DNA of 64,000 nucleotides. Source: Multifurca ochricompacta. Its lineage: Eukaryota > Basidiomycota > Agaricomycetes > Russulales > Russulaceae. Within the stretch, counting starts at the first letter, position 1, and each line of letters opens with the position of its first letter. The stretch is from contig WTXG01000047.1 of the NCBI GenBank assembly GCA_022496185.1, forward strand, positions 145,168 through 209,167. Direction: 5' to 3'. Shown one piece after another: positions 1 through 13,284 of this stretch. The notes under the pieces are model-generated. The model searched no databases, had not been told where the DNA came from, and worked only from the letters and a program-made list of their open reading frames with translations. Both the position numbers and the translations under genes were made by a program.

Positions 1-3000
1 GACTTCCGCGCTGATTCTCACACCGGGTTTCCTTGTGAGGACGAAATGGAAGTTGACGAGGTCATCGTTGACCGAAACTGGTCCGATGACATCAAGTCCT
101 CTGTTTCGCTGTCCGAGCAGAACATCTCGCTTGACAGGTCAGGAGGCCTCCCCATTGCTCTGAGCACCGATCGCGACTCGGTTGCTATGCACACCAATGG
201 CTTCTGGAGTCTCTGTACTCCTCTGATCATTCTCAGGTGGCGTCTTTTTCCCGCCATCATCAACTTTTTCTCCCCAAAATTTCCCAACAAAAAATCGGAG
301 TTGCATTATGTTAAGGAGAACTGGTTTATGCATAAAGTACGTCGGTCACCGTGCGTTGAACACTCGTTCTCACCCGCCCTGTATCTTTTTTTTTTTTTCG
401 TGTTTTGTTCCAGTCGCTGGCAATCTGGTCTTCCATATTCCTTTTGGTCAATTGGGCGGTCAACACCGCGCTCATTCCGGGGCCTATTCTGCTTATAGAT
501 AAAATATTTTTCTACGGGGTGAGTGACGCTGTTGACATCCTCCAGCACACTCTTCAATTCACGATATTCCAGGTTGCTCCTGCTTGTATCTTCCCCGTCC
601 TCGTACTTGTCATCTATGACTGGCCACGCGACCGGCCCATTACATATCAGATTATCCTTTCTATTTCCATATGGTGCTGGTACGTGCCACTGGTAATTCC
701 CATCTGTTCACGATCTTAATCTATGACGCAACAACATCAGGGGAAGTTATTCGCTTTTGTACATGTGGGAGCAACTCCATTGGTTTTCACATTCCTTCCC
801 CTCATGTGACCTGCTCGCAGGTTTCTTTGCGGCCTGTACAACCCAAGATTTTCGCTTTTCAGTTGCGGGAATAGGGATTTTATAAGTATGTTTTAGTATG
901 TTTTTTTCCTTCACATTTATCTGCTTTTGCACACGGTAACTGTGGTCATGTGCAAGTTATGTGTGTGCCGTGCCTACTGTGGCCCTCTTCGGTTTACGTC
1001 AGAAGCGATTGTCTGCCGTCGTTTGCGCGGTTATCTGGGGCTCCCTGTGAGTGACGACCATATATCTCTGAGGACCTGCCTTACTGACTTCGTCGTCAAC
1101 CCCTTAATATCTTACATTACCCCTTTTCCTCTTTCGACCGATTCAGTGCGGCTGCGGTCACTCTTCCGCACCGTAAGAGGTGGACGCGAAGTTAGTCTGT
1201 TCCTGCATGTCGCGCTATATGAATTTTCTGATTAGATGTCCTTTATCTCTTCCCTTTCTCTCCCTTTTCAGACATCCTGGATTTTGTCGTATTTCAAGGC
1301 TTTCTGGTCTGCGTACACTACATGCTCGAGACAGTGCGTTTCCCTTCCTCTTTGATCCTTAGGTGTCCGTTCTAAAGGGCTCTGTTTTTACCTGTGACAT
1401 ACATCGATGGTGGTTACACATAGTCGGAACGCAGGCTCTACATACTGCGCGACCAGCTCGAGGTGCAGTTTCGTGCTACACAGAACGCGCAGATTAACGA
1501 GCGCAAGGCGGCCGACTCGAAACGCCGCCTGACTTCGTGTGTTACCTTTTTCGGACAAAATTATACAAGAATTCTGATGTAGATTTCCCGACTACTGCAG
1601 ATATGTTTTCCATGATAAGCCATTCTTGCTTAATAACCGGTCAGCCAGACCTAGGCTAACGATAGCAATGTGGCGTGGTCACACAGGTCCGCGTGCCACT
1701 TAACACTGCTCGTGAGTGCTTCGCGTCTTTTCTTTGATCTCGGAACGGGGACGTGGGACGGAACGCTTACATGTGTTTCTGGGACAGTCCTGGCGGTGCA
1801 GAACATGGAGGCATCCCGGATCGTGCCACGCGCGCAGGAAATTGAGTTCAAGGCGCTCGAAGGAAGCTTGAGTATGATGTCTAAAGGCGCGCACTTCTCG
1901 TCTTTTCTTTCATCCGCATGTCTTGTCTGACGCCATTTATGGATTGCTAGTGCTGAATGACATCCTGGATTTGTGCGTTTGTTTTACTCCACCTATGCGA
2001 ATTGGCTTGGCCACTGTGCTAATATCTGGCTCTGCTTGCGTGTTGTTGGGACGGTATAGTAATCGGATGGATAGTGGCCGGTTCGAGTCTGTATCAAAAC
2101 CGTACTCGTTCCATCAGGTTATGCGGGGCTTGCTCGTCCCACTGCGTCTCGCGACGGATGCGCGCCACCTTGAACTTGTAACGGATCTCGACCCATGCAT
2201 TGATAAGGTACGCCTTTGCCTCGCAGCTCATGCTCTACACTCTTCCCACCGGACTCGACCGTGACGGCCTATCTCCCTCTCCTGATCCATTGCAAGTGTA
2301 CAACCAGTCTGTCTAATTTTAGAACATAGGTCGCGCGCGATGCGGTTCACGGGGCACGGGGCCTTGATCCCAAGACGGACAGAGACCAAAACGGTGATGG
2401 GTTTGTGGTGGGTGATGAGACGCGGCTCATGCAAGTCGTCACAAACCTGGCGAGTAATGCTTGCAAGTTCACACCGCCAGGTGGGCGGTTGAGCATCTCG
2501 ACGCGACTTATCGTGCCCGCATGCTCGCATCGAAACCTGTCCACGGTTAATAGCCCAAAAGGGGAACAAAATCACGAAATTTCGGGGACGAGAAGTGGGG
2601 AGATGAGTGACCCCCCGAAGCTTTCTGCACGCTCACTCGATAGACATAATTTGTCTCACGCGCCGCAGAGGGATTGGATTGTGGTCAGAATTGAGGTGAC
2701 AGATACTGGGTATGGGATCCCACCCCAAGAAATGGTGCAGTCAAAGCTGTTCTGTGCGCTTCGTCTATTTCTTTTTGGTTCGCTGTCTGAAGTCATATCG
2801 TATACGCAGCGGCGTTCAATCAGACAGAGCAAGGCAAGCAACAAGGCGGAAAGGGGACAGGACTCGGCCTTGCTCTAGTCAGACAGATAGTCAAGCGCAG
2901 CGGTGGGCGGCTTGGCGTTACGTCGCGGGTTGGCAAGGGGTCCACGTTCTGGGTTGAACTTCGTGTGTCTCCCCTGTCTTTCCCATCCGACGCACTGAAC

Positions 3001-4148
3001 TTATGTGTGCTTATAGCACTTGGAATCGGATCACAGGCAATTGTACCACGAGCGCCTGTCCCACTATCTCTAGATGACGAGGAGCTGTCAAAATGTCCGG
3101 ACGCGCATCTCCCGACGGGTTTGATGAACAACACCCCTCGAGCACTCACCCCCAACCACAACTTCATCGTCGATGTGGCGCTGGCAAGAACAAGTATGGG
3201 CCAGGCCAGCGGGGGGGCAGTAGCAATGGTGGCCGGTCACCCACGGGCTCATTGCGCGGTTCATCGGCCATGCACAGTCTCATGGAACAAGGCGGGCTGG
3301 TCGAAATCGGGACCAAGGCAGATGGATCGCCCTCAGTGATCACACGAACAATAGGAGACGCGCTCGCACTTGCAACAACACCCGAAGAAGAAGCTGAGAA
3401 CCCAGCGGACACAATGATTCAGCCATCTCCGCTGTCATTAGCACCGCCAGCTCTGCCATTCCCAGGCTTGCAAGTTCTGGACGCGCCAGAGATGCCTTTC
3501 CAATCTCCATACACATCAGACAAACTCAAGGAACCGCAGTGGCCATCTCCAGTTTTGGCGAGTTCAAGCGAAACCGCTGGCCTGCAGCTGTACCTACGAC
3601 CGCAGTCTCCCCCGATAACCTGTAGTGCGCCAGAGGAACTGCCTAGGATTGTCGCGCCGGGGCTGCCGGTGCTTGTTGTGGACGATGACGCGCTGACACG
3701 GACGCTGATGACTCGGATGCTCGTTCGGCTTGGCTGCAGGGTGGCCACGGCCGAGAATGGCGAGATTGCGCTCGAGACAGTGCTTGGCGGCTCTGGCGGA
3801 CGCTTCGCGGTGGTGTTTCTGGACAACCAAATGCCCGTCATGAGTGGCCTATCTATGATCGCAAAACTGAGGAAGGCAGGACGAGACGATTTCGTGGTCG
3901 GAGTGACGGGTAACGCGCTGTTGTCAGATCAGGAAGAGTACCTTGAGGCTGGCGTGGACAGGTACGTAACTTTCTTCCTCCCCCCCGGGCCATGCCGTTC
4001 TTTTGGTTATGCGTGATAGACAATAGAATGATTCCTCCTTTTCAGGGTATTGACCAAACCAGTACTCGAACGGAGCCTGAGAAACATGCTTACGCTCGCC
4101 AGTGAGCGGTTGTCAGCACGCCCGACTGAAAACGTCGCCATGACTTGA
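1..4148 (+). CDS. Hybrid sensor histidine kinase (5' end outside window)
   Basis: Membrane sensor kinase of a two-component phosphorelay. The reading frame is open from base 1, so the true start lies upstream. The N-terminal exons encode several hydrophobic helices (about 406-520, 574-690 and 990-1050) followed by a coiled-coil-like linker near 1436-1535 with LRDQLEVQFRAT. A HisKA region follows, with VRVPLNTA at 1690-1713 and a dimerisation helix at 1790-1890. The ATPase N box is at 2408-2480 (GDETRLMQVVTNLASNACKF), the G1 box DTGYGIPP at about 2702, and the G2 box GTGLGLALV at 2857 after an intron. The receiver domain starts at about 3670 with VVDDDALT; it has the phospho-acceptor Asp in FLDNQMP, and its Lys (LTKP) lies in the last exon. 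The gene ends with TGA at 4146-4148. The phosphorylatable His sits in a tiny exon whose donor site looks damaged (see findings). Family is sure; the upstream signal is unknown. Confidence 0.9.
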
Positions 4149-4784
4149 CTACTGTTCCCCTCCCCCTCCCCCTCTCTTCACACACTTCTTTATTATCATC
4201 AGTATTCTAAATTCATCTAGGTGGTCGCGTTATCGAATTATGTTTCTGTATAATATTTCTCATCTCTCAACACATTCACACCACCCATTCCTGCATTGCA
4301 TTCTCGGGCATCATTCTTATCCATTGTCTTTATTTTCATCCTCTTCCACTTACCTCATCTCACCTGCACACCCAAAAGACTCTTTCCCATTTTAAGGTAG
4401 TACCGTCGCTACCTTGTGACGCGCCCCGTCATACACTATAGCATTACTTTTGGGTCCTTTTTTTTTTTGTTCATCAAAAAGGGTTTCTTTCTTTCTTTTT
4501 GGGGTCTAACGTACTATACTTACTTACACGCATCATTGCGGGTTATTGTGGTCTCTGATCGCCAAGGTTCTTGTACAATACTAGTCAAGTTGTCGCCTCG
4601 TCCTAATTAGCGCCTTGGTATGCCAAGCGAATTCGATCAATTCAATTAGTAGTGGTTCACAACATCATCTTTTGATCCTCGATTCTTTTCTCTCGTTCTC
4701 TCTCAAAACAACAACAAAAAAAAAGAATCTAAAGTTGAAGCGGCGCAACTTATACAATACATTTGGTTCTCGTTATCATCATCA
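4149..4784. other. Intergenic, histidine kinase to DHFR
   Basis: About 640 bp between two forward genes. It is pyrimidine-rich (long C/T stretches at 4155-4200 and 4450-4500), with an A-rich tract at about 4708-4725 just before the DHFR start. I see no gene or repeat in it. Confidence 0.6.
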
Positions 4785-5556
4785 ATGAGCCGCGTAACGC
4801 TCATTGTCGCAGCAACGACGAATAATGGAATCGGGCAGGCAGGCAAGTTACCTTGGCGCTTACCACGAGAGATGAAATATTTCGCTCGGGTGACAACCGG
4901 AAGGGACAGGGTGTCAGATGGGAATGGCGAAGGCGGAACGAGTGACCTAAAAAACGCGGTAGTGATGGGTCGGGCGACATGGGAGAGCATACCACACCGT
5001 TTTCGCCCACTTGCAGGGAGGATCAATATTGTCGTATCTCGACAGAAAGACTACAATCTGTGCGTTGCCCTTCGAACTGTTTTTTTATTCTTATTTTTAT
5101 TGGACTGACTGTGCCACTTTTTTTTTTTTGGAGATTAGGGGTGCAGGTACAGGTGCGAACAAGGACAAGAATAATAATAAGGAAAAAGGAGATCACGATG
5201 CGGAATTGTCGTCCGTTGGGGTTGGAGCCGTTTTGACGTCCAGCCTCGAGTCAGCGCTAGATCACGCACGGGCTAAGAACGCGAATCGCGTGTTCGTGAT
5301 AGGTGGTGCAAAGCTTTACGCAGAGGCTCTGTCAATCGCTGAACGTGTGCTTCTCACACGGATTGTCGAACCAGAGTTCGAAGGGTGCGATGTGTTCATG
5401 CCGAATTTTATTGAGGAGGAGGATGGGGAGAAGAGGTGGACTCGGGCACCACACGAAGAATTGAGTGATTGGGTAGGATTTGAAGTTCCCAAGGAGATAC
5501 AAGAAGAAGGAGGAGTGAAGTATGAATACGAGTTGTGGACAAAAGATAAAAGATAA
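4785..5556 (+). CDS. DHFR: Dihydrofolate reductase
   Basis: Reduces dihydrofolate to tetrahydrofolate with NADPH, for thymidylate, purine and methionine synthesis. Two exons joined by one intron (about 5059-5136, GT-AG) give about 230 residues. The start is the ATG of MSRVTLIVAATTNNGIG. Family landmarks: the IVAATTNNGIG strand, PWRLPREMKYF with the substrate-binding acidic residue, VVMGRATWESIP in the NADPH/folate region, GRINIVVSR, and VFVIGGAKLYAEAL for the dinucleotide phosphate site. An Asp/Gly/Ser-rich insert (about residues 41-55) and a second hydrophilic insert after the intron lengthen it relative to bacterial enzymes, as in other fungal DHFRs. The frame is intact, ending TAA. Confidence 0.95.
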
Positions 5557-5693
5557 TTTATTGTTGTTGTGTTGTCCATTGGTTGGGTTCTGTTCTGATT
5601 AAAACCAAGCCCAGCCTGAGCTCACCCTTAACGTCTCTCACCACCACCAACACAACACACAAACCCAACTCACAAACTCACAGCTCACTCTTG

Positions 5694-8207
5694 ATGTCAC
5701 AATCATCCTCTTCTCATATAGATACAGAAGCCCAACGCTCATCTGAAATTCCCTTGTCAAAGGAAGACCTTAGCGCGGGTGGTACAACCCCGGTTGATAA
5801 TATCTGCCCTAATCTCGACAATGAGGTTAGCGCTCCACGCGGCGTAGGTGCGTTCGCTTCTGCTTGCCTCTCGCGCACGCCCTCCTTTTTTCTTTTTCTG
5901 TGTGTTCATTCAATGTCTTGCTTAGATCTTGCTATACCGCAGAAACGAGAGCGCGAAGTGTCGCTCGAGCCCCCAACGCCACATCCTGATGATACCGTGC
6001 GTGCGGCTAACAGATTCGTTCCCTTTCCCTCTGCATCCTTCTGAATTCAAGAATAGGAACAAGACCATACTTCCCATGAACATCGCTCGCGTTCTCCTGT
6101 GAAAAAGAGCCGTGCATTGTCTACCCCCGCAGAAGTCGATGAAGTCGACAACGAGGAACAGGAAGAGGATGCATTGGAACATGATGTTCCAACTCCCTCA
6201 CCACATCCATCGCCACCGCACGAGACCAAAGTCCGTCAAATATCTCAAGGCGTCGAAGATATCAACTGGCGTAACGGCCAGAGTACGCCTCAAAACGGTG
6301 CCGAATCCGTCACGGCACCCGTAGATGCAGAAGCTCAAATAGGGATCGCATCCCAACGCCTGCTGCTCTAATCATAGAATCCCAGAATGAAATTGGCGAC
6401 GTGAAAGTGCCCTCTGCTGGCGATGATGATGCAGCTTCGTTGAAAGCAGAAGCCACCGTCACTCCTTCAAAGGAGCCTCACTCTGCGCCACCGCCCGTCG
6501 CCGATTCATCTGCTGTCAGACAAATGCCTGCACCCGCCACAGCCTCTACAGAATCTATCCCCCAACCCGTCGATGTACTTACGCATGATCCCGACAATCT
6601 AAATAAGCGGCCGTCACCTGTCGATGCGACCGCGGATTCCGATCCGCGGGAGACCAAGCGACCCACACCCCCGCTGTCAGAGATCGACGGTGCAATTAAG
6701 CGCCCTCGTGAGGATGAGGATGGCAACGTGGATCCTAATCCTCGCGAAACGAAACGTGCGTCCCCGCCTCCCGAAAAAGAAAAGAGAAAAAGGAGAGGCC
6801 GGGAAGGAAGAAGAGTGGGTCAGATGCCCATCCTCCAAACACGCCCGCGTCGCCTAGATCCAAGTCGGCATCTTCTTTCGTGCGCCATCTTTCGATTTTG
6901 GTTCCCCTTGGCCATGACATAAACTGATATGTACTCAGGGTGGTAGCGGTTTTCTCGCATACGCGTCTGTCGCTTCCCCCTTTGGATCTGTTAAAGGCCC
7001 GACCCTCTTTGGTCCTTCGCCCACTCCCACTAAGACGGCAATCACCACCACGGCCCCGTCTACAACCATGACCACGACTGCGACTGCGACTTCAATCGCC
7101 ACCCCGAACGCCGTTGCCACGTTGAACATAGCTCCATCCGTACCTAGCTCTCCACCCAAAACAGTCCCCGGTTCGCCAGTCCAACGTGCTGCGAGCCCAA
7201 CCCCGGCCAAGCGTACTGGTTTTGAAGCGTTTGCTGCTGCTGCGTCGCCATTCGCATCAGTTGCAGCGCGCGCCCGGTCGCCCGTACGTCGCTCTGGCTC
7301 CCCAGGTCCCGGAACGGGGGCAAGGTCGAACCCGTTTGCATCATATGCGACGGGGGGTGCTCAGGGCCTATTTGGCGCGAGTGCTGGACCAGCGGCGAAG
7401 CGTGCTCGTGGAGATAGCGATAGTGTCCCCCCTGGCGAGAGCGGCGGGGAGAGCACTAGTTGGCGTGAAGGCAGCGCAGGGGCTGAGAAGACGTTTGTAG
7501 AACGATTACGAGCTGGGTCAGGTTCGGGCGGTGATGATGATGATGAGATCGATGGAGGCTCAGCGGTCTGGGGAGAACATACCACGGGTGGGAAGTGGGC
7601 TGAGCAGGAGGGTGAGCGCAGCTGCATTGCACAGCTGGAGAGCGCGATTTTGATTCGGGTTTTTCTCTTCTTTTCCAGTGCTTACGGGTGAAGAAGAGGA
7701 TGAGACGGTGCACAGCGTGCGGGGAAAGTTATTCATGCTCAGCGAACAGAACCAATGGAAGGAGCGTGGGTCGGGCTTATTGCGTCTCAATCGACGGCGG
7801 CTCGATCACAGCGGGGCGCGACTTGGTAAGTCGAGCCGGCGCCGTTCCATACGGGGCCCTCCAGCTAATTGCTTTTCCTTTTCCCCTCTTATATCCTCTG
7901 CACGCACAAAAGTGATGCGGAAGGACGCCGTATACGCAGTGTTGCTGAATGTGACGCTCTTCCGAGGCATGGGCTGTGCAATCGCTCAGGACCCGCGGTA
8001 TCTACGATTTAGCGTGTTGACGCCCAGTGGGACGACTCATTATAACTTGCGGGTGCGTCTCTTTCTCTCTACCCCAAACTTGCCATTCCTCAAAAAAATA
8101 CTTGAAATGTGTGATATGCTGTGTGTGGTGTGCTTTTTTAGGTGGGGAGCACGCAGGCCGCAGCAGATCTGTTAAAAGCGATCAACGATAACATCCCACA
8201 TGTGTAA
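5694..8207 (+). CDS. RanBD1-domain protein, RanBP3/Yrb2-like
   Basis: Probable nuclear transport cofactor that binds Ran-GTP. A long low-complexity, Pro/Ser/Lys/Glu-rich N-terminal part (5694-6900) is followed by a Gly/Ser/Ala/Thr-rich segment with GFLAYASVASPFGS (about 6940). The C-terminal RanBD1 domain spans about 7680-8204 over three exons, with TGEEEDETVHSVRGKLF, QWKERGSGLLRLNR, RKDAVYAVLLNVTLFRGM and HYNLRVGS. A RanBD at the extreme C-terminus after a disordered FG-poor region points to RanBP3/Yrb2 rather than RanBP1. The start is the ATG of MSQSSSSHID after a CA-rich leader. Two apparent one-base deficits (G run at 6342-6344, A-rich run at 6774-6791) break the frame, and it resumes cleanly on either side. 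Domain sure, orthology inferred. Confidence 0.85.
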
Positions 8208-10039
8208 CGCGGTGCGGGCGAGTCTCTCCCATGTCAGCCTATATATATTCTTTACCTGCTTTGCTTCGTTTGTTGAGAGTTGGAGTATCTGCCACGACCG
8301 CAAGTGTCAAGCTTGTTGCGGTGCCACCACCACATGGATATACATGTATTTCACATAGACCTACGGGAAAAACCATCATTCCCAGAGTCATGCAGACGAT
8401 AGTGTAGAGAGAGCCCCAGCATCGGTTCACAAAAACTTATGAGACCATGTTTAATTGCCTTTCTCCCTCTTCCCTTCCTCCCTTGTGCCTTGAGCCAAGG
8501 CGCTGGGGGAGGGGAGAGGGAGGGTTCAACATCGTGGGTGGGTACTCTATCTATCTGTTGCGCTTGGCCACTTTCTTTGCAGCAGCCCAGCCATTAATTT
8601 GCCCAGATGTTTCCTTTTATCATTAATGATTGCGGATTGCGGACAGGACGGAAAGGCCGGATTTTGCTGAACTCACAAGGAACAGTCGCAAATCGCATAT
8701 TACAGTATATGATCCGATCTAGAGGATCAGAGGGATTGCCCTATTCTGAAACCGAGGGCCCAGGTCTGGGTCAAAAAAAAGGAAATAATTGGTATCAGCG
8801 CTCAGTTCTACACAACCACATAACGCAAAGCTGCCAACCATCACCGGGTCCCGGACATCGATAAAGGTCATATTTTTATCTCCCACGTAAATCAATCCTC
8901 TGGCATGGAAGTCAGCATTGTCCTCCTAGCTGGCCCCGTGTTGATTGGCTTGGGTGGTTCGATAATGTGTCCCCAGCGAATGGCTGGTCTTGGATTCGTG
9001 GGCGTCAAAGAGTGGCATCTACTTCCTGCCCACCCATAAGCAGGTATAGGTGCGACCCATCGTTGAGTGGTATGTCAAAGCCACATGTTCGCCTCTGTTC
9101 GTTTTCTTTACGGAGTCGCTCCAACCACGCTGGTTTCCACTGCCGTTATATTCGCATCGCATCTGTTCCTTAACTACCTCGTGGTTAAGAGATACTCGAT
9201 GTAGGTTCATTATCTTTTCGCGCGCGCGCGCGCGGCTGTCTTCATGTCAACGTTTTCGTAAACTAGGGTGTCCCTACTCAGACTCGGACATCATCTACTT
9301 GAAATGAGGCGTACGCCTTATGTTTGCCGATCAATTCGGCCCTCTGCCATCAACATGTGGCGCGGTTGAATCCCCCCCTTCCCCTCCCCTTCACGCAACA
9401 CATTACGGCTTCTCTCCCGTTGCCAATCTTGATATCCTTTGGCTATGCCCGTTCTAAGGTTCTCTGGGAGAGGTATCGAGGGTATGATTGCAAGATCGTG
9501 ACTATGGTATACTCCGGCTGAGAGTGGATGCGTCAGATCGTGCAGATTCTCAAAGATCAACACGCCCTTGAGAAGCTAAGCCTTGTCTTGTCTCGCTTAA
9601 CTTCAGGGTTCGTATTTGCCGTCATAAGGTGTAGAGCCTTCTTCTCACCACTGGTTTGCATTGGATTTATCACATGCGATCCCAGATTGACTCGACGAGA
9701 ACAAAATATCATGATGGTTCATGGACTTCAACTGTGCCAGGACGCTCCATTCTGCTACCCATTCATTCGTCTTCCCTGGCCGACGACTCGCTCTGAGGTG
9801 TGGACAGCCTACCGGACATGGCTTTGGCGACGCCCGATTGGAGGATTCGTGTCAGGGGCAATCTAGTCGTCTTATGAAGAAGAAACTTCTTGCTCTTGGT
9901 TGCGCCGTGTTGGTCGTCCTGTTTAGGATATCATTAACAAGTACTGCTCCATCCCGGAAATGCCTCGGAATCGCGTGACTAATAGGGCTTTCTCAAAGCC
10001 CACAGACCTGTAGCATTATCAAAGGCGGGTCCTATGGAC
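8208..10039. other. Long intergenic stretch before esterase 1
   Basis: About 1.8 kb. It contains only short open frames with no recognisable similarity, the (CG)8 microsatellite at 9219-9234 and a G-rich patch at 8503-8525. No RNA gene or transposon terminus was seen. Confidence 0.5.
9219..9234. repeat. (CG)n microsatellite
   Basis: Sixteen bases of uninterrupted CG dinucleotide, self-complementary, in non-coding DNA. Its survival is notable because CpG is being lost in the repeats at the other end of the window. Confidence 0.9.
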
Positions 10040-10046
10040 TATAAAA
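10040..10046 (+). promoter_or_regulatory. TATA box of esterase 1
   Basis: TATAAAA 60 bp upstream of the esterase 1 ATG. The paralogue has TATATAAA at a similar distance, which supports both as core promoters. Confidence 0.6.
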
Positions 10047-10105
10047 TCCCAATGTATTCTTCAGTCTCATCAAGCTCTTACCCGCAACAAGACAGATTAC
10101 TTGAA

Positions 10106-12598
10106 ATGCGGATATCTTGTGTACTTGTAGCTTTGTTCGCGGGCCAGGCTTCCCTGGCCCTCGTTACTCATTTCGAACCTTTCGTAGTACAGAAACATAA
10201 CGCACCTCTGACTGCCGGGTTTTGCGACGGTATTGGCTCTACCGCGAACGCACGTCTTGATAAGGCAACGTTTACCGGGATCTGCTCACTCAAGACGGCC
10301 AAGTTCCTCGGGATTCCTTACGCACAACCTCCGTGAGTTCCAGTTTGTCCTTTGTCTGCCCTCGCACAATTAATGAATAATGTCGTTACACAACAGGATT
10401 TGCGATCGGCGCTTGCGCGTCCCAAACGCCCTCCCGCCCTATAAGGGCCATTACATGGTACAGAAATATGGGCCGTCTTGTCCGCAGCAGCGCTTGGTCC
10501 TTCCCCGTTTGCACGACACGAAGTTAGAAGGGCATATTAAAAACATCACAGCCCGCTTGTACGAAGGTTTGACGCCGGACCACGAAGACTGTATGGTGAC
10601 CTCTCTCGTCTTCAGTTGCCTCGTTGCACTGAGCAATTCCTTCCCGAACAGGCCTGACGATCAACGTGGTCACGCCAAAGGACGCGACGCCGAAGTCAAA
10701 GCTTCCTGTCGTGGTGGTAAGCATCATTGACTGCCGTTGGCTCGCCTTTTATGAATAATGCTCCCAAGTGGTTCTTTGGAGGCGGCTTTGAGATTGGCGG
10801 GACTTCAACGTACGTTCTATCTCTCATGCAGCTATGTCTATGTCTTACGTTTTAGAATCACGAAGGTATGACGGTGGTCTTATTGTTGCCCGCTCCATTC
10901 AGTTGGGGGAGCCGATTCTTTTCGTCAGTATGAACTATCGGTGAGTTGATCCATACAGCGTGGGACCTTCTCATGAAAACTCACTTGCCTGCCAGGCTTT
11001 CCGGTGAGTTGAATACAGATGACTTTTCTGCTGTAAACCATTGACTCAAACTTGCGTACTTTTAAGCGCTCGGATTTTTGCCCGGAAAAGAAGTGAAGAA
11101 AGCAAAAGTTGGAAACTTGGGCCTACAAGACCGTCAGTCAACTTATTTTTACTCACCTCTCGACGCTAATATATTTTTTTTAGAACGCCTTGCTCTGAAA
11201 TGGGTCCAAAAATACATCTCAGCATTTGGCGGCGATCCCTCTAAGGTGACCATGTCAGTCACGTATTCTGCCACTCTTGCGGCGTGTCCTTATACGGTTT
11301 ACCAGATGGGGAGAAAGCGCGGGTGCCATTTCAGTGGCTATGCATATGGTGGTCAACAATGGCAAACAACAAGGATTATTCCGAGGTGCAATCATGCAAT
11401 CGGGTGGCCCCATTCCAGTTGGAGACATCGAGAATGGCCAAAAATATTATGACGCTCTCGTAAAGAATGCCGCTTGCGACCATAGCCGTGATACTTTGGC
11501 TTGTCTTCGTAAAGTTCCATACTCAAGGTTAAAGTATGCTATGGACATCTCGCCCAACTTCTTCGCGTATCAGGTAAAGGCTTATTCATTTGACAGCACT
11601 CGTTGATGGGATCTCATCTCTCTGAATGCGCAGGGGCTTACATTAGCTTGGTTACCCCGCGTCGATGGCGTTTTCTTGACTGAGAACCCGCAAAAGGCTG
11701 TTCAGAGGGGACACGTAGCAAGCGTGCCCATGATCACAGGCATGATATTCTACAATGTGTTATGCGACAGAACACTAAGGGTATTCCAGGAAACTGTGAC
11801 GACGAGGGGTCAATGTTTTCGGTTTCATCCCTGAACGTCACGTAGGTTCCCATCTATACCCATTTATTTGCATTCACCTAAAGAGGAGGCAGAAATACGG
11901 CACAGACGGCGACATACTTCAAGTCATTTATGTTGCCAACAGCCTCAAAAGAGGAAGTAGACCTTCTCCTTAAATATTACCCAGAGAATCCGGAGGCCGG
12001 ATGTCCATTTGATACCGGGACTAGGAATGCCCTTAGTATGCTGCCTAGAGGTCTATCTCCCCTGCATGAATTCGAACTGATCTTACCTGGACAGCTTCAC
12101 AATTTAAAAGAATTGCGGCCGTTCAGGGTGACATCGTGTTCCACGGCCCCCGCCGGTTCTTATTGAAATATCGCGCCGGAAAGCAGAGGAGCTGGGCTTT
12201 CAGTACGTCCGAAAAAGTTTCAAAATGAGACACAGGTCATTGATAGCACCCGTAGTTCATAAGCGGGGCAAGAATGTTCCCTTCATTGGATCGGTGGGGA
12301 TCTGCAACCAAAGGTTTCTCGTATGACTTGGCTTATTCCATTCCCCTAGGCTCACGCAACAGACCTGATCAACTCGTTCGGTGGTGGGGAATTGATGGAC
12401 TACGTGATCTACTTCACCCGGAACCTTAATCCCAACGGCAAAGCAGCGACCATCCCTTGGCCGCAGTACAATCTGAAGAAGCCTACGGCGCTTATCTTCC
12501 GGGACGACGCATTGCTTCCGGTGATTACGGACAAGGATGATTATCGCACTGCTGCTCTGAACTATATCGCGGTCCTGTCATTGCGACGCCCCATATGA
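10106..12598 (+). CDS. Secreted carboxylesterase/lipase, type B (copy 1)
   Basis: Alpha/beta-hydrolase of the carboxylesterase type B family, close to Candida rugosa-type lipases; expected to hydrolyse esters outside the cell. The start ATG opens a signal peptide (MRISCVLVALFAGQASLA). Landmarks in order: LGIPYAQPP, oxyanion-hole motif WFFGGGFEIGG (about 10770), nucleophile elbow WGESAGAIS (11306), acid residue in GNCDDEGS (about 11790), and catalytic His in AHATDL (about 12354). I count about a dozen introns, one apparently GC-AG (11740-11789). The last exon runs in frame to TGA. All three catalytic residues are present, so the gene looks functional. A diverged paralogue lies 4 kb downstream. 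Confidence 0.88.
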
Positions 12599-13268
12599 TT
12601 TTTTCTTTTCTATCTTGATCCGTACACTACGGTGTGTACGTACGATACACAATATACGCAACCATGATAGACAGCGGATCGTAGTTCCAAGTTGCGCGTG
12701 GGTGATTAGAGTCAAGATACTGAATACTATATTATAGATAGCATGTGAACAAGACTACAAGCATGCCAGTAAAACCAAGGTTTTCAGTAAACGTTTAGGT
12801 GACCACGATGGGTTTACTCAACAATGTCCAGTTTCTTTGAATCAAGTGGCCGGAAGGAAGCTCTACGAAATATTTGGCCCTGGACTCATTTCCAACGAAC
12901 GATTAGTCGGGTATCCCAACCCAACGAACCTCGGATGGTGGAATAAGATCTATCCGCCACACGTGTGATGCACTCTCTCATGCCGTTGATCTCAGCGGAC
13001 GTGGTGTGTGCGCGCCAATCATAGCGGGGGGTGAAGAGCGCTTAAACGGATACACAGCGCGAATGATTGTGAAAGACGCTCAGCGAAGTGCTTCACGTTC
13101 GTTGCCGCTGCTATCATTGTCCATTCCTTATCAATCACCAGTGGGCTTTGGTTTTTCGGACCGAGCGCCTTCGAGCGCCATCCTTAATCTGGCCGTTACT
13201 CGTCTCTGCCTCTTTTTACAATAGTGTGAGAAGAAAAGAGATATACTTTCAGTAACTGTGGTAATTGT
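12599..13268. other. Intergenic between esterase 1 and hAT element
   Basis: About 670 bp of non-coding DNA. It has no repeat or gene I can name. Its last eight bases (GTAATTGT) form the left target-site copy of the hAT-like insertion. Confidence 0.6.
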
Positions 13269-13284
13269 TAGGGCTGCGCGCCGT
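13269..13284. repeat. Left terminal inverted repeat of hAT element
   Basis: Sixteen bases matching the reverse complement of 16141-16156 exactly. Confidence 0.85.
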
